Shown here: in pieces, positions 52,753 to 61,797 of the stretch | How positions within the stretch are numbered: position 1 is the stretch's first letter | Layout: each line of letters opens with the position of its first letter | Assembly: GCF_000423125.1 (NCBI RefSeq) | Contig: NZ_AUHJ01000008.1 | Coordinates: forward strand, 148,644 to 212,643 | Length of the DNA: 64,000 bases | DNA from: Haliea salexigens DSM 19537 | GTDB lineage: Bacteria; Pseudomonadota; Gammaproteobacteria; Pseudomonadales; Halieaceae | Reading direction: 5' to 3' | Made by a program: the position numbers and the translations under genes | Notes under the pieces: generated by a model | What the model saw: only the letters and a program-made list of their open reading frames with translations | Databases searched by the model: none | Told to the model about the DNA's origin: nothing

Positions 52753-53949
52753 TCAGACGCCGAAGCGCTGGATGACACCGCGTCGCCTGGCGGCGATTTG
52801 AGCGGCGCGACCTGCGGCATCCACGCGCTGCACGTTCGCTGGCAGTACGGCATCCAGCTCGTGCAATTTCACTTGTTGGGCCCGGGGCCTCGGATAATGA
52901 TCTGCCTGCATCCAGCGTACAGTGATGTAACCCTCGTTGAATCCGGCCGGATCCAGCCAGTTGGCGTGGCCGGTATCAACGTGCGCAATGACCAGGATCA
53001 GTTCACCGTCGTCCTGTAACCGGGCATAGTGGCAGTTGGTGTTGCTGAGCACGCTGCGGTAGTCCATGGAGCACCACCAGTAGTTGCCGAACTCCACGGC
53101 CCAGTAATGCGCGGTGGGTGGCGTTACCCGCACCACGAGCGCCTCGTCTGCCGGCAGCTGCCAGTAGGAGACCAGCGGTTCACCGCCAGGCGTGGCATCA
53201 ATCGCATTGTCATCGAGCTGTCGGTAGGAGAGGAACGTATTGGGCTGCGATTTCCAGCGTTCAATCATGTCGGCCCAGTAGGCCAGTGATTCGCCCACCC
53301 AGCTCGACACCTTGGCCAGGCCGCGCTCCAGCCGTGCAGCGTCCATCACCGGTGCGCCCGCAGGCTCGCCGCTGATGCGGTCGATGCTCGCATGCATGGG
53401 GCGCTCGTGCTCCCAATCGGCGAAGAACTGCCGGAAGGTGACGCGGAACGTGTTGGGGGAAGTTTGCAGCCAGTTCCCCGGATGGGGGTCTGGGCTGCAG
53501 ATCAATTCGAAGCTGCCATCCGCCGCCACATCCAGGTCCTGGCCGAAAAGTGTGTGCACCGCGGCGCCACCCCAGGGTGTGTCCCCGTGTTCGACCGCGG
53601 TAACGGCAAAGTAGCGCGCACTGCCGCGGTTACCGTGAATGCGATAGGTGTCGGTACCGTTGATCGGACCACCGACGTACACGGCATCGGGGTTGTCACC
53701 GCCCTGTTTGCGAATGGGGTCGAAATAATGCAGCAGCTCCGGACGCAGCGGGTCGTCATTCTCCAGGAAGAACTGCATGCCCAGACCAATGTTCTGTGCC
53801 AGGCAGCGGAAGCCGGCAGCACGGCTCAGGTCGCCAGTCGGAACACCGGGGCTGAAGGGCAAGCGTCCAGCGGACTTCAGCTGATCACAGAACTGATGCC
53901 AGGCCTGGGTGAGCATCTCGTCTTCGCTGCGTGTGTCGTGCATGGTCAT
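52753..53949 (-). CDS. DUF1214 domain protein
   Basis: The 398-residue soluble protein carries a DUF1214 region in its C-terminal half (PADEALVVRVTPPTAHYWAVEFGNYW, NTNCHYARLQDDGELILVIAHVDTG). Such proteins recur in gene clusters for steroid, terpenoid or aromatic breakdown but have no agreed activity. The ATG overlaps the tetR stop (ATGA) with GGGAG 8 bases upstream, so it is translationally coupled to the regulator. An ATG two codons later is also possible. Confidence 0.75.
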   Translation of the reverse strand: MTMHDTRSEDEMLTQAWHQFCDQLKSAGRLPFSPGVPTGDLSRAAGFRCLAQNIGLGMQFFLENDDPLRPELLHYFDPIRKQGGDNPDAVYVGGPINGTDTYRIHGNRGSARYFAVTAVEHGDTPWGGAAVHTLFGQDLDVAADGSFELICSPDPHPGNWLQTSPNTFRVTFRQFFADWEHERPMHASIDRISGEPAGAPVMDAARLERGLAKVSSWVGESLAYWADMIERWKSQPNTFLSYRQLDDNAIDATPGGEPLVSYWQLPADEALVVRVTPPTAHYWAVEFGNYWWCSMDYRSVLSNTNCHYARLQDDGELILVIAHVDTGHANWLDPAGFNEGYITVRWMQADHYPRPRAQQVKLHELDAVLPANVQRVDAAGRAAQIAARRRGVIQRFGV

Positions 53950-54548
53950 GATGCGTGCTCCCGGGTCAGGTTGTTCAAGGTGCGTTCTATCAGGCTACGA
54001 AGGTACCGGGCCGAGTAATAGCGTGAGTCGAGCAACGCGGCGCAGCACGCTCCGGCCATGGAGAGGGTGAGGTCGCCGGCCAGTTGCGTCAGGTCGGCTT
54101 GCGCGCTGATCTCGCCGTTCTTCACCGCCTCTTCCAGGTCACCCTGGTAGCGCCTGCGTGTCAGTCCCAGGCGCTTTTGTTGTTCCCGGCGATGTTCCGG
54201 TTCAATGGCCGCCACGCTCCAGAAACAGAGGCGAATTTTCCATTCATCGCGGGCCTCCGAGCTGAGCGGCAGAATAGCGTGCAGGCGTGCGCGCAGCGCA
54301 TCCAGACCGGAGAGCCCCGCCGTGAGCCGCTGCTCGCGGCGCACGTAACGGAGGTTCATCTGTTCCAGTGCAGCAGCAATCACGGCATCTTTGTCAGTGA
54401 AGTAGTGCTCGACAATGCCTTTTGAGACACCGGAGGACAGGGCAATCGCGCGCATGGTGGTGCCTTGCAGGCCATTTTCCGCAATACAGCGGGCCGCTGC
54501 GGAGGCGATCATTGCGCGACGTTGTTCATGGTCGACTTGTTTCGGCAT
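53946..54548 (-). CDS. TetR-family transcriptional regulator
   Basis: The 200-residue regulator has the TetR helix-turn-helix at residues 10-55 (IASAAARCIAENGLQGTTMRAIALSSGVSKGIVEHYFTDK) and a C-terminal ligand-binding domain of about 140 residues. It heads a five-gene minus-strand cluster and probably represses it in the absence of its ligand. A palindrome in the gap to the transketolase genes is its likely operator. In related clusters such regulators bind CoA thioesters or steroids; here the ligand is unknown. Confidence 0.9.
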   Translation of the reverse strand: MPKQVDHEQRRAMIASAAARCIAENGLQGTTMRAIALSSGVSKGIVEHYFTDKDAVIAAALEQMNLRYVRREQRLTAGLSGLDALRARLHAILPLSSEARDEWKIRLCFWSVAAIEPEHRREQQKRLGLTRRRYQGDLEEAVKNGEISAQADLTQLAGDLTLSMAGACCAALLDSRYYSARYLRSLIERTLNNLTREHAS

Positions 54549-54602
54549 AGTGCTCTTTAGCCCTTTTCCATATTCAGTGTGCGATAGCTGAAAATTTATT
54601 GC

Positions 54603-54616
54603 AAGCCAAACGGCTT
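54603..54616. promoter_or_regulatory. Palindromic candidate TetR operator
   Basis: AAGCC-AAAC-GGCTT is a 5-base inverted repeat around a 4-base centre, 55 bases upstream of tetR. Its bottom strand contains TTGGCT followed 17 bases later by TATCGC, a weak promoter toward tetR that the operator would block. The first ten bases recur exactly in front of the TonB receptor gene. Confidence 0.45.
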
Positions 54617-54671
54617 ATTATAAATGCGCCAATGCACGCGGTGGTGCTCATACAAACGCAGGAGTTATCCG

Positions 54672-54737
54672 GTGGCAGTATTCGCTAGGCTTGTCGCCAA
54701 TGGCCATGGTTCACCCGAGAAATTTCGGGTTGCCTGA
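54672..54737 (+). CDS. Possible 21-residue leader peptide ahead of the transketolase genes
   Basis: A GTG with AGGAG 7 bases upstream opens a 21-codon frame (MAVFARLVANGHGSPEKFRVA). Its end spans a 6-bp hairpin (ACCCGA, 54713-54718, with TCGGGT, 54725-54730), 25 bases before the transketolase start. That gene itself lacks a good ribosome site, so a leader or coupling role is imaginable. It may equally be chance. Confidence 0.2.
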   Translation: MAVFARLVANGHGSPEKFRVA

Positions 54738-54761
54738 CGCATAAACGTAAAAAACAGATCG

Positions 54762-55667
54762 ATGAAGGTGACCACGGTGACACAAAGCGACGAAAATGAC
54801 GGTGATGCAAGCAAAGCGCAGATTGAACTGCCGCGGTTCAGGCCTGTTACGGCCAGCGCACTGCATGAGCGGGCGAGGCAGCTGCGCCTGGATATTCTGG
54901 AGGTTATCAGCCATGCGCCGATGGGGCACTATTCAAGCAGTTTGTCCTGTGCCGAAATACTGGTAACCCTGTACCATCATGTGCTGCGGCTACGCCGGTC
55001 CGATCCGGACTGGCAAGACCGCGACCGCTTCCTGCTCGGGAAAGGTCACGTGGCTGTTGCCCTCTGGCCGCTGTTTGCTGAGCTCGATTTTTTCCCCCAA
55101 GCGTGGTTGCAGACCTTCGGGCAGTTGGGCAGCAAGCTTACCGATCACCCCGATATGCACCGCGCGCCCGGTGTAGATTTCAGCTCCGGATCCCTGGGCC
55201 ATAATCTTTCGGTTGGGCTGGGTATGGCGTTAGCCGCACGTCGCCGGCAAAGAGATCACCGGATCTATGTATTGCTTGGTGATGGAGAGATCCATGAGGG
55301 ACAGGTATGGGAAGCGGCGATGGCTGCGGCTCATTACAAGGCGGCCAACCTTGTCGCCATCGTTGACGCCAACGGCTCCTGCGCGGATGGCCCCACGGAG
55401 TCCGTGATGGGGATAGAGCCGCTTGCGGAGCGATTTGCCAGCTTTGGTTGGCACAGCCTCGAAGTGGATGGACATGACGCCGCGACGTTGATGGGCGCCT
55501 TTGCGCAGGCCAGCCAGTGCGTTGACAAACCGGTGTGCATAGTGGCGCGAACGCTCAAAGGGAAGGGCATTTCCTTCATGGAGGCGTCACCGCGTGAGTG
55601 GCATCTGGGTGCCTTGAATGGTGCCGATCTGGAGCGCGCCAGGCAAGAAATCAGGGAGGCAGAATAA
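54762..55667 (+). CDS. Transketolase-like protein, N-terminal (TPP-binding) subunit
   Basis: The 301-residue protein is the first half of a two-subunit transketolase. It carries the pyrophosphate/Mg2+ motif GDGEIHEGQVWEAAMAAAHY (about residues 174-193) ending in IVDAN, and HAPMGHYSSSLS and GSLGHNLSVGLGMALA. With the adjacent C-terminal subunit it would transfer two-carbon units between sugars or act on a specialised substrate. A GTG at 54777 with AAGGTG upstream is an alternative start. The stop overlaps the next gene. Confidence 0.88.
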   Translation: MKVTTVTQSDENDGDASKAQIELPRFRPVTASALHERARQLRLDILEVISHAPMGHYSSSLSCAEILVTLYHHVLRLRRSDPDWQDRDRFLLGKGHVAVALWPLFAELDFFPQAWLQTFGQLGSKLTDHPDMHRAPGVDFSSGSLGHNLSVGLGMALAARRRQRDHRIYVLLGDGEIHEGQVWEAAMAAAHYKAANLVAIVDANGSCADGPTESVMGIEPLAERFASFGWHSLEVDGHDAATLMGAFAQASQCVDKPVCIVARTLKGKGISFMEASPREWHLGALNGADLERARQEIREAE

Positions 55668-56647
55668 TGAGCGGCATGAGCGATCCTTTCAGCTTCAATG
55701 CGGGTGCAGTGGAAAGCAGCTACGTTGGCAATCTGGGCGAAGCGTTTCGGCGCTATGGCGAGCAGGACGAGGAAGTCCTGCTGATTTCGCCAGACCTGGG
55801 GGCTGGTCCGGTCACCGGCGCTTTTGTGCAGCAGTTCCCTGAGCGCTTTATAGACGCCGGTATTGCTGAATGTAACGCCATGTCCATGGCTGCGGGTATG
55901 GCGACCTATGGTTACAAGGTTTTCGTTTTGCAAATGGGCGCGTTTGGCGCCCTGAAGTGCGCGGAGCAGATCCGCACAGATATCGCCTTTTCCCGGGTGC
56001 CCGTGCGGATTCTCTCCGCCTGGAGCGGACTGGCGATGGGCTTTTTTGGTACGACACACCATGCGCTGGAGGATATTGCCATTACCCGGGCCATACCCGG
56101 CCTCACTGTGTTGGCACCGGCTGACGACAATGCCGCCTCTGCTATGCTGGCCGCCTCGGAGCAGGTTGCAGGCCCGGTATTCATTCGCCTTACCGACGCG
56201 AATGTGAATCCGGTATACGATGCGCCACCGGAAGTCAGGATCGGACGCTTTGGCCGCGTACGTGACGGCAGCGATGGCACAATTATCGGCACGGGCCTGG
56301 GCGCGCAACTTGCGGTGGGCGCGGCGGATTTGCTGGCTGCGGAAGGGCTGTCGATCCGGGTACTGGATGCCTACAGCCTCAAGCCGCTGGACGAAGATGC
56401 GATTGTGCTGGCGGCGCGAGAAACCGGAGCCCTTTTGACCGTGGAGGAGCATCTGGTGACGGGCGGCCTGGGCAGCGCTGTGGGAGAGGTACTGGCGCGC
56501 AACGCCCTGCCGACAAAATTCTCCATTCACGGTCTACCCGATGAGACCCTCACCGTGGGTATGCCCGATGAGTTATACGTGCATTACGGTTTGACCATCG
56601 AAGAGACCGCGCGGAGGATGCGTGTGCTGCTGGCGGGCAAGTGCTAG
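55667..56647 (+). CDS. Transketolase-like protein, C-terminal subunit
   Basis: The 326-residue protein comprises the pyrimidine-binding and C-terminal transketolase domains. It has FIDAGIAECNAMSMAAGMATYGYKVF with the conserved catalytic Glu, ISPDLGAG, and the C-terminal GALLTVEEHLVTGGLGSAVGEV. The ATG overlaps the upstream stop (TAATG) and GGGAGG is 7-8 bases upstream, so the two subunits are made at a fixed ratio. Confidence 0.9.
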   Translation: MSGMSDPFSFNAGAVESSYVGNLGEAFRRYGEQDEEVLLISPDLGAGPVTGAFVQQFPERFIDAGIAECNAMSMAAGMATYGYKVFVLQMGAFGALKCAEQIRTDIAFSRVPVRILSAWSGLAMGFFGTTHHALEDIAITRAIPGLTVLAPADDNAASAMLAASEQVAGPVFIRLTDANVNPVYDAPPEVRIGRFGRVRDGSDGTIIGTGLGAQLAVGAADLLAAEGLSIRVLDAYSLKPLDEDAIVLAARETGALLTVEEHLVTGGLGSAVGEVLARNALPTKFSIHGLPDETLTVGMPDELYVHYGLTIEETARRMRVLLAGKC

Positions 56648-56722
56648 GGTGACCGCAAGAACCGGTTTGCGCCGCGGAGTGGGTGCACCCAGCGCTGTGG
56701 ACCAGTAGCCGACATAGCGCCG

Positions 56723-57880
56723 CTACAGGCCGTAGATAGCACGAATGACATGGCTGACCAGCGATGACTGCTGCGACACTCCGACCTTGCGGAAACTCGC
56801 ATAGAGGTGTGTTCTCGCCGTGTTCTTGCTGATGCCTGTGTCAGTCGCAAAGCCTTCCAGCGTGCCGCCATTGGCAAGTGCAATGACCAGTCGTGCTTCC
56901 TTGGGCGTAAGACCGAATGCGTCCATAACCAAACGGGTCTGGTCAATCTGGCGCAGCTCCGGATCTGTCATGTAAAGTGCGATGTGTTGGGTATCATCCA
57001 GGCGGTCCTGTCGCGAAAGTCGGCGCAGGGTGATAAAAAGCGGCGACTGTCCGCTTTCACGCTCCAACGGTATCACGTGAGGAACTGCCTGCTTGCTGTC
57101 AGCGAGGAGATGTCTCACGGTGTGTTGCAGTTGTTGATGTTCCCGATGACGCATTACCCGCAGCTTGTCACCCACCCTGGCGATAGTGCTGTTGTTCTTG
57201 AGGAGTTGCTCCGCAACGCTGTTTGCGTGCTCGATATGCAAGTCCGCGTCTAGCATAACCGTGCCCAGGGAAAGGCTGGAGAAGGCCTGCTCATGCAGAT
57301 CGTGTTCGCGCGCCAGGCTGCGCCCGTTTTCCAGCCAGACAGCAAGCTCCCTGAACTGGGGTTCGAGCAGACCCAGAATATCGCGTTCTCGCGTGCTGAA
57401 GTCAGGCTCACCATGGCCTCGTATCAGACGAACGAATAGCGCTACTTTGCCATCCCGGTGTATATCGAAGCCCATAATCTGTTCCTGATCGAACGGCTTC
57501 ATAAAGGCGTTGTAGTACACAGTTTCGCGCAACTGCTCGCGCGAGATCAGCTCATCCAGGGCAACGGTCTCCCCGTCTGGCAGGTCCACCAGTGGTGCCA
57601 GCGCGGAATAGTTGTTGGCGAAATTCATGAGGTCCTGTTGCGAGTAGGTGGCACCACCCACGTAGGCAATCCCGGCATCCCCCGGCGTCGGCAGCCGGAG
57701 TCCGATCACCGTCAGGCAGGGCCAGCACAGCTCGCGCAGTTCATGCAGGAAGTCATGCCAGGGATGCTGTTCCTGAAAGCGACCGCGGTATAGTGCCGCG
57801 ACCAACGAGGCATACTGGTCCAGTGTGGGTGCACGCGACATGGTGATAGCCTGCGATGAAGAGCCGTCGATTTGCCGCAT
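56723..57880 (-). CDS. LuxR-type transcriptional regulator with unknown sensor domain
   Basis: The 385-residue protein ends in a LuxR/FixJ helix-turn-helix (LTPKEARLVIALANGGTLEGFATDTGISKNTARTHLYASFRKVGV, about residues 320-365). The front 300 residues are soluble and probably sensory, with a PAS- or GAF-like middle (LGTVMLDADLHIEHANSVAEQLL). No partner kinase is near. Start may be 57880 or 57841 (MSRAPTLD). It faces the transketolase genes and precedes nothing else on its strand, so it may control the flanking divergent genes. Confidence 0.82.
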   Translation of the reverse strand: MRQIDGSSSQAITMSRAPTLDQYASLVAALYRGRFQEQHPWHDFLHELRELCWPCLTVIGLRLPTPGDAGIAYVGGATYSQQDLMNFANNYSALAPLVDLPDGETVALDELISREQLRETVYYNAFMKPFDQEQIMGFDIHRDGKVALFVRLIRGHGEPDFSTRERDILGLLEPQFRELAVWLENGRSLAREHDLHEQAFSSLSLGTVMLDADLHIEHANSVAEQLLKNNSTIARVGDKLRVMRHREHQQLQHTVRHLLADSKQAVPHVIPLERESGQSPLFITLRRLSRQDRLDDTQHIALYMTDPELRQIDQTRLVMDAFGLTPKEARLVIALANGGTLEGFATDTGISKNTARTHLYASFRKVGVSQQSSLVSHVIRAIYGL

Positions 57881-57973
57881 GCTGAGCCTGTGCTGGTGTC
57901 AGCTACGGATCCGCAGAATGCTAGCAGAAAACGACGTACAGCGTTTGCGCTCCCATTTACACCCAGGCGCTTC

Positions 57974-58825
57974 TCAACGATCGAAGTCGACCCTGGTGTT
58001 GACGTCCGGGTTACGCTGTTGCGCGATGTCAGCGGTGCGCTCCTCAAGCATTGGCATGAACCCGGTGTCAGGGATCAACCAGAACTGGCCGGCCTCGATA
58101 CCCTTGAATACCTGAGCGGCGAATTCGTCGGGGGTCGTGCCGGCGGCCACGTTGTTGGCAACCACATCGTGAAACGCCTGCTCCGCTGCCCCCAGCTTCA
58201 CATGCTGATCGGCCGGTCGCAGCCGATCGGAGTGCCAGATCCCGGTGGCCACTTCGGCCGGGCACAGTACTGACGCGGTTATCTCTCCTGGCTCTTGCGC
58301 CAGCTCTTTGTAGAGGCTTTCGGTTAATACGGTGACAGCGTGTTTGGTGGCCTGATAGGGGCTCATGAACGTGCCTCCGCCCAACAAGCCTCCAATCGAC
58401 GCGGTATTGATGATTCGACCGGGCTCGCCCTGCTGCAGCATGCGCGGTACAAAGTGATGCAGCCCATGCACAACCCCCATCAGGTTGACATCGATGATCC
58501 AGCGCCAGTCGCGCAATGGGCGCTCCCAGCTCTTGCCGTCCACCAGCACACCTGCATTATTGAACAGGAGGTTCACCTTGCCATGCTCGGCATACACCCA
58601 CTCGGCAAAATCCGCTACAGCATCGGTATCTGTAATATCCAGCATGCGCGTACTGAGCCTGTCGCGATGCCCCGAGTTACCAGCTGCCAGCTTTTCCAGG
58701 CCGTCGGCATCAATATCTGCGCCGATCACCTGCATGCCATACTGCAGCGCGTAGCGCGCCAACCCTGCGCCGATCCCACTACCTGCGCCGGTTATGACGC
58801 AAACACGCTTTGTCGAAGCTGTCAT
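57974..58825 (-). CDS. Short-chain dehydrogenase/reductase
   Basis: The 283-residue classical SDR has ITGAGSGIGAGLARY near residue 10, NNAGV, the catalytic Ser in INTASIGGLLGGG and Tyr-x3-Lys in YQATKHAV. AAGGA lies 8 bases before the ATG at 58825; a 19-residue upstream extension is rejected. It is transcribed away from the TonB receptor and shares its AT-rich 450-base upstream region. Confidence 0.9.
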   Translation of the reverse strand: MTASTKRVCVITGAGSGIGAGLARYALQYGMQVIGADIDADGLEKLAAGNSGHRDRLSTRMLDITDTDAVADFAEWVYAEHGKVNLLFNNAGVLVDGKSWERPLRDWRWIIDVNLMGVVHGLHHFVPRMLQQGEPGRIINTASIGGLLGGGTFMSPYQATKHAVTVLTESLYKELAQEPGEITASVLCPAEVATGIWHSDRLRPADQHVKLGAAEQAFHDVVANNVAAGTTPDEFAAQVFKGIEAGQFWLIPDTGFMPMLEERTADIAQQRNPDVNTRVDFDR

Positions 58826-59274
58826 GAATTTGTCCTTCTGCTGCAGAGAGTTGCTGTGATTAACTCGCATGCCAACACGCAAGTCAAAAGAGTTTTGAGC
58901 AGGCTGCGTACGTTACTGGTGCGTTATTAACGCAAACAAACCAGCAGGGGTGTTAGAGCGCAAAAAAGATTATTCCTATTTATGAATAGTTCGCATCATA
59001 CAAATGTATTAGCTTTCAAAAGTTATTTAATCCAGCGAGATAAATTATTTTCTGGAAATAAAAGGAATGCTAAAAATAGCGCATAAACCTATTGACCATA
59101 AGCCAAACGTCCTATAATAATTCGCGATAACTACTGTATTTGCAGTCCTTAAAAACCATTTTGGCGTGAGGCGAAATTTTTCGGGAAATTTGAACCTGTT
59201 AAAAAGCGTGCGCTTTTATCTGTCAAATTTTCAAAGATGTATGCCTGCCAAATTTAAATAACAACGGGAATATT
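58826..59274. other. AT-rich regulatory intergenic region between SDR and TonB receptor
   Basis: This 449-base gap has no credible gene and is clearly AT-richer than its neighbours, especially 58960-59274. It holds the shared 10-base element (59100-59109), a -10/-35 pair toward the receptor and a hairpin AAAAGCG-TG-CGCTTTT (59202-59217) in the predicted receptor leader. It therefore looks like a divergent control region with a leader of about 150 bases. Confidence 0.6.
59092..59118 (+). promoter_or_regulatory. Promoter and shared operator element of the TonB receptor gene
   Basis: TTGACC (59092-59097) and TATAAT (59113-59118) are 15 bases apart, a short but possible spacing. Between them lies AAGCCAAACG (59100-59109), identical to the first ten bases of the palindrome upstream of tetR and followed by a similar TA-rich stretch. 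A regulator bound there would block RNA polymerase. Confidence 0.45.
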
Positions 59275-61797
59275 ATGCATATGTCAAAATTCAGAATTAA
59301 ATCAATGTCGCTCGCTGTCTCACTGTGCGTAGGAGCTGGTTCTGCGACGATTGCCGCAGCGGACCCTGCCGGAGCCCTGGAAGAGATTGTGGTCACTGCC
59401 CAGAAGCGGGAGGAAAATATCCAGGAGACGCCCATTTCAATCACTGCGCTCAGTGGCAGCGCAATTGAAAAACGCGGCATCACCAACTCCGGAGATCTGA
59501 TGGGTGAAATACCCGGTGTGGCTGGTTTTGAGGCGCCCGGCTCTCGTGGCACCACCGGGCTCACCATCCGCGGTATGGCCAGTGGAGGACCTAACAATCT
59601 GTCGCTGGACCCCGCAATTGGCCTGTACCTGGATGGTGTTTTCATTGGCAAGAACGTCGGCTCTGCCATGGACGTCGCGGAACTCGAGCGCATTGAGGTG
59701 CTAAGAGGGCCGCAGGGCACACTTTACGGTCGCAACTCCACCGGTGGCGCGGTGAACTTCATTTCCAGGAAGCCTTCAGGCGAATCCGGTTTTCGTGCTA
59801 CCGGTGCCATGGGGAATTATGATTACCGCAGCCTGAAGCTGAACATCGATTCCGCCTCATTTGGCGAGGTGGGTGAGGGTCTGGGTCAGATTGCCTTCAG
59901 CGCAGGATACCAGACGCGACTACGCGACGGCTTCCAGGAAAACGACAGCCCTGGAGGTGCGGACTTCAACGACCTCGATAGAGAGGCCTGGCGAGTGTCC
60001 GCCAAATGGGATCTCACAGAGAGTTTCTCAGTTGATTACAACTATGATCACAGTGTTCTGGATGAGTCCAACGCACTGGAACAAGTCGTGGGCTTCAACT
60101 CCGTGGATGCCGCTGGCCTCGTCGACAGAGTGGGCGCAATGCAGGGAATTCTGGCTGGCGCGCGAGCCTGGGCTGCCACCCCGGGCACTGACCCGCGCAT
60201 TGGTGACCGCTGGATACCGTCACTGGAGCAAACCATCGCGGCCTATCAGGGTGTCATTGAGCGCGGCCCTGGCCGTCAGGACCGGGGATTGGCAGATTTT
60301 TCTCCCTCCACAAACACCGAAACCGAGGGGCATGCGCTTACCCTGACCTGGGAAATCGGAGACATCGTTCTGAAGTCCATCACGGCCTACCGAGAGATGG
60401 AGTCGTATGTCTTCGGTGACATCGAGGATCTTGATAGCAGCCTCGATAGTAACGGCATCGGCGCCTACAACGACCTGCTGCACCTAACGCTGGGTGGACT
60501 GTACGGGGCGACGGGCGGCTTCGACCCGGGCATTCCGCAGTTACCTTTCGACGCGATCTGGAACGGCATTGACGAAATAGGCGCCTTTCACACCAAGCAG
60601 GACACCGACAACTTCTACGAGCAGTTTTCCCAGGAACTCCAGCTGGTGGGGTCTTCAGATTCACTGCAGTATGTTCTGGGGCTGTACTATTTCGAGGATG
60701 ACGCAGAGTACAGCCGACGGGCGATTTTCGTCGCGCCCATCTCCGGTGCCCCAACCCAGAACTACGCGCTGAGCACTGAAGCAGCGGCAGTGTACGGCCA
60801 GGCTACTTGGCAGCCCGGCTGGCTGCAGGATCGCTTGTCCCTGACCTTCGGGCTGCGCTACACCGAGGAAGACAAGGACATTATCTGGGACTACCTCGCC
60901 TATTCCACGCCCTTTGCCGGGCAGATACCGCGCCAGACCCAGGCCAACGCCGAGAGTTTTGACAACCTCAGCGGCAACTTTACCGCAGCGTTTCAGGCGA
61001 CGGACGATATCAACGCCTTTCTGCGCTACGCAACTGGCTACCGCAGTGGTGGCTTCAATGGAGAACAGATCGGTACACCGTCCTTCAACGAGGAAACCGT
61101 GGAGCAGTGGGAAATCGGTTTGAAGAGCGATTGGTGGGATGGCCGCCTGCGCATCAACGGCTCGCTCTACACCTACGTCTGGGAGGATATTCAGCTCGCC
61201 AACACCGATTCAAGTGGCGGCTCAGCCACCACGCGTATCATTAACGCGGGCGAAGCGGATCGCTGGGGTGGAGAGCTGGAAGTGTTGGCGGCACCCATCG
61301 ACAACCTGGTGCTCGGGCTCAGCTATGCCTACATCCACGGTGATTTTGATAAATTTCCCGATGTTTGCGGCACCGCCGTGCCACAGAGCTGCATTGATGG
61401 TGTGAGCTCGGCCCTGCGGCCCTATTCCCCCAGCAATCAACTCAACCTGACGGCGGACTACACGTTCGCCGAGACAGCCTACGGTGACGTCACAGGCTTT
61501 ATTCGTGTCAACTGGCAGGATGAGTGGTATGAGAATGCATTGTGGAATGGCGTTGTCGATGGCCAGCCCGTGGTCTACCCCTCAGCGGTTATGGATGAGC
61601 GCATGGTAGTGGGTGCTCGCCTGAGCCTGGAGAACATCAAGGTGGGTGACGCGATGATGCGAGTCACCCTGTTCGGAGAAAACCTGACGGACGATGACTA
61701 CCCCGTCTACTCCATCAACTTCGGTGCATTGGGCTTGATCTCAGAGCAGTATGGCGCACCGAGAACCTGGGGCGTGGAACTGGCTTACGACTACTAG
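59275..61797 (+). CDS. TonB-dependent outer membrane receptor
   Basis: The 840-residue protein has a signal peptide (about residues 1-26, ending VGAGSATIAAA), then LEEIVVTAQKREENIQETPISIT, the TonB-box-plus-plug start of this receptor class. The plug domain contains TGLTIRGMASGG and VLRGPQGTLYGRNSTGGAVNFISRKP, and a beta-barrel ends in aromatic Tyr (VELAYDY). It imports a large substrate across the outer membrane with TonB energy; the class often serves hydrophobic or oligomeric carbon sources. Start could be 59275 or the ATG at 59281. A FAD oxidoreductase gene follows. Confidence 0.93.
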   Translation: MHMSKFRIKSMSLAVSLCVGAGSATIAAADPAGALEEIVVTAQKREENIQETPISITALSGSAIEKRGITNSGDLMGEIPGVAGFEAPGSRGTTGLTIRGMASGGPNNLSLDPAIGLYLDGVFIGKNVGSAMDVAELERIEVLRGPQGTLYGRNSTGGAVNFISRKPSGESGFRATGAMGNYDYRSLKLNIDSASFGEVGEGLGQIAFSAGYQTRLRDGFQENDSPGGADFNDLDREAWRVSAKWDLTESFSVDYNYDHSVLDESNALEQVVGFNSVDAAGLVDRVGAMQGILAGARAWAATPGTDPRIGDRWIPSLEQTIAAYQGVIERGPGRQDRGLADFSPSTNTETEGHALTLTWEIGDIVLKSITAYREMESYVFGDIEDLDSSLDSNGIGAYNDLLHLTLGGLYGATGGFDPGIPQLPFDAIWNGIDEIGAFHTKQDTDNFYEQFSQELQLVGSSDSLQYVLGLYYFEDDAEYSRRAIFVAPISGAPTQNYALSTEAAAVYGQATWQPGWLQDRLSLTFGLRYTEEDKDIIWDYLAYSTPFAGQIPRQTQANAESFDNLSGNFTAAFQATDDINAFLRYATGYRSGGFNGEQIGTPSFNEETVEQWEIGLKSDWWDGRLRINGSLYTYVWEDIQLANTDSSGGSATTRIINAGEADRWGGELEVLAAPIDNLVLGLSYAYIHGDFDKFPDVCGTAVPQSCIDGVSSALRPYSPSNQLNLTADYTFAETAYGDVTGFIRVNWQDEWYENALWNGVVDGQPVVYPSAVMDERMVVGARLSLENIKVGDAMMRVTLFGENLTDDDYPVYSINFGALGLISEQYGAPRTWGVELAYDY

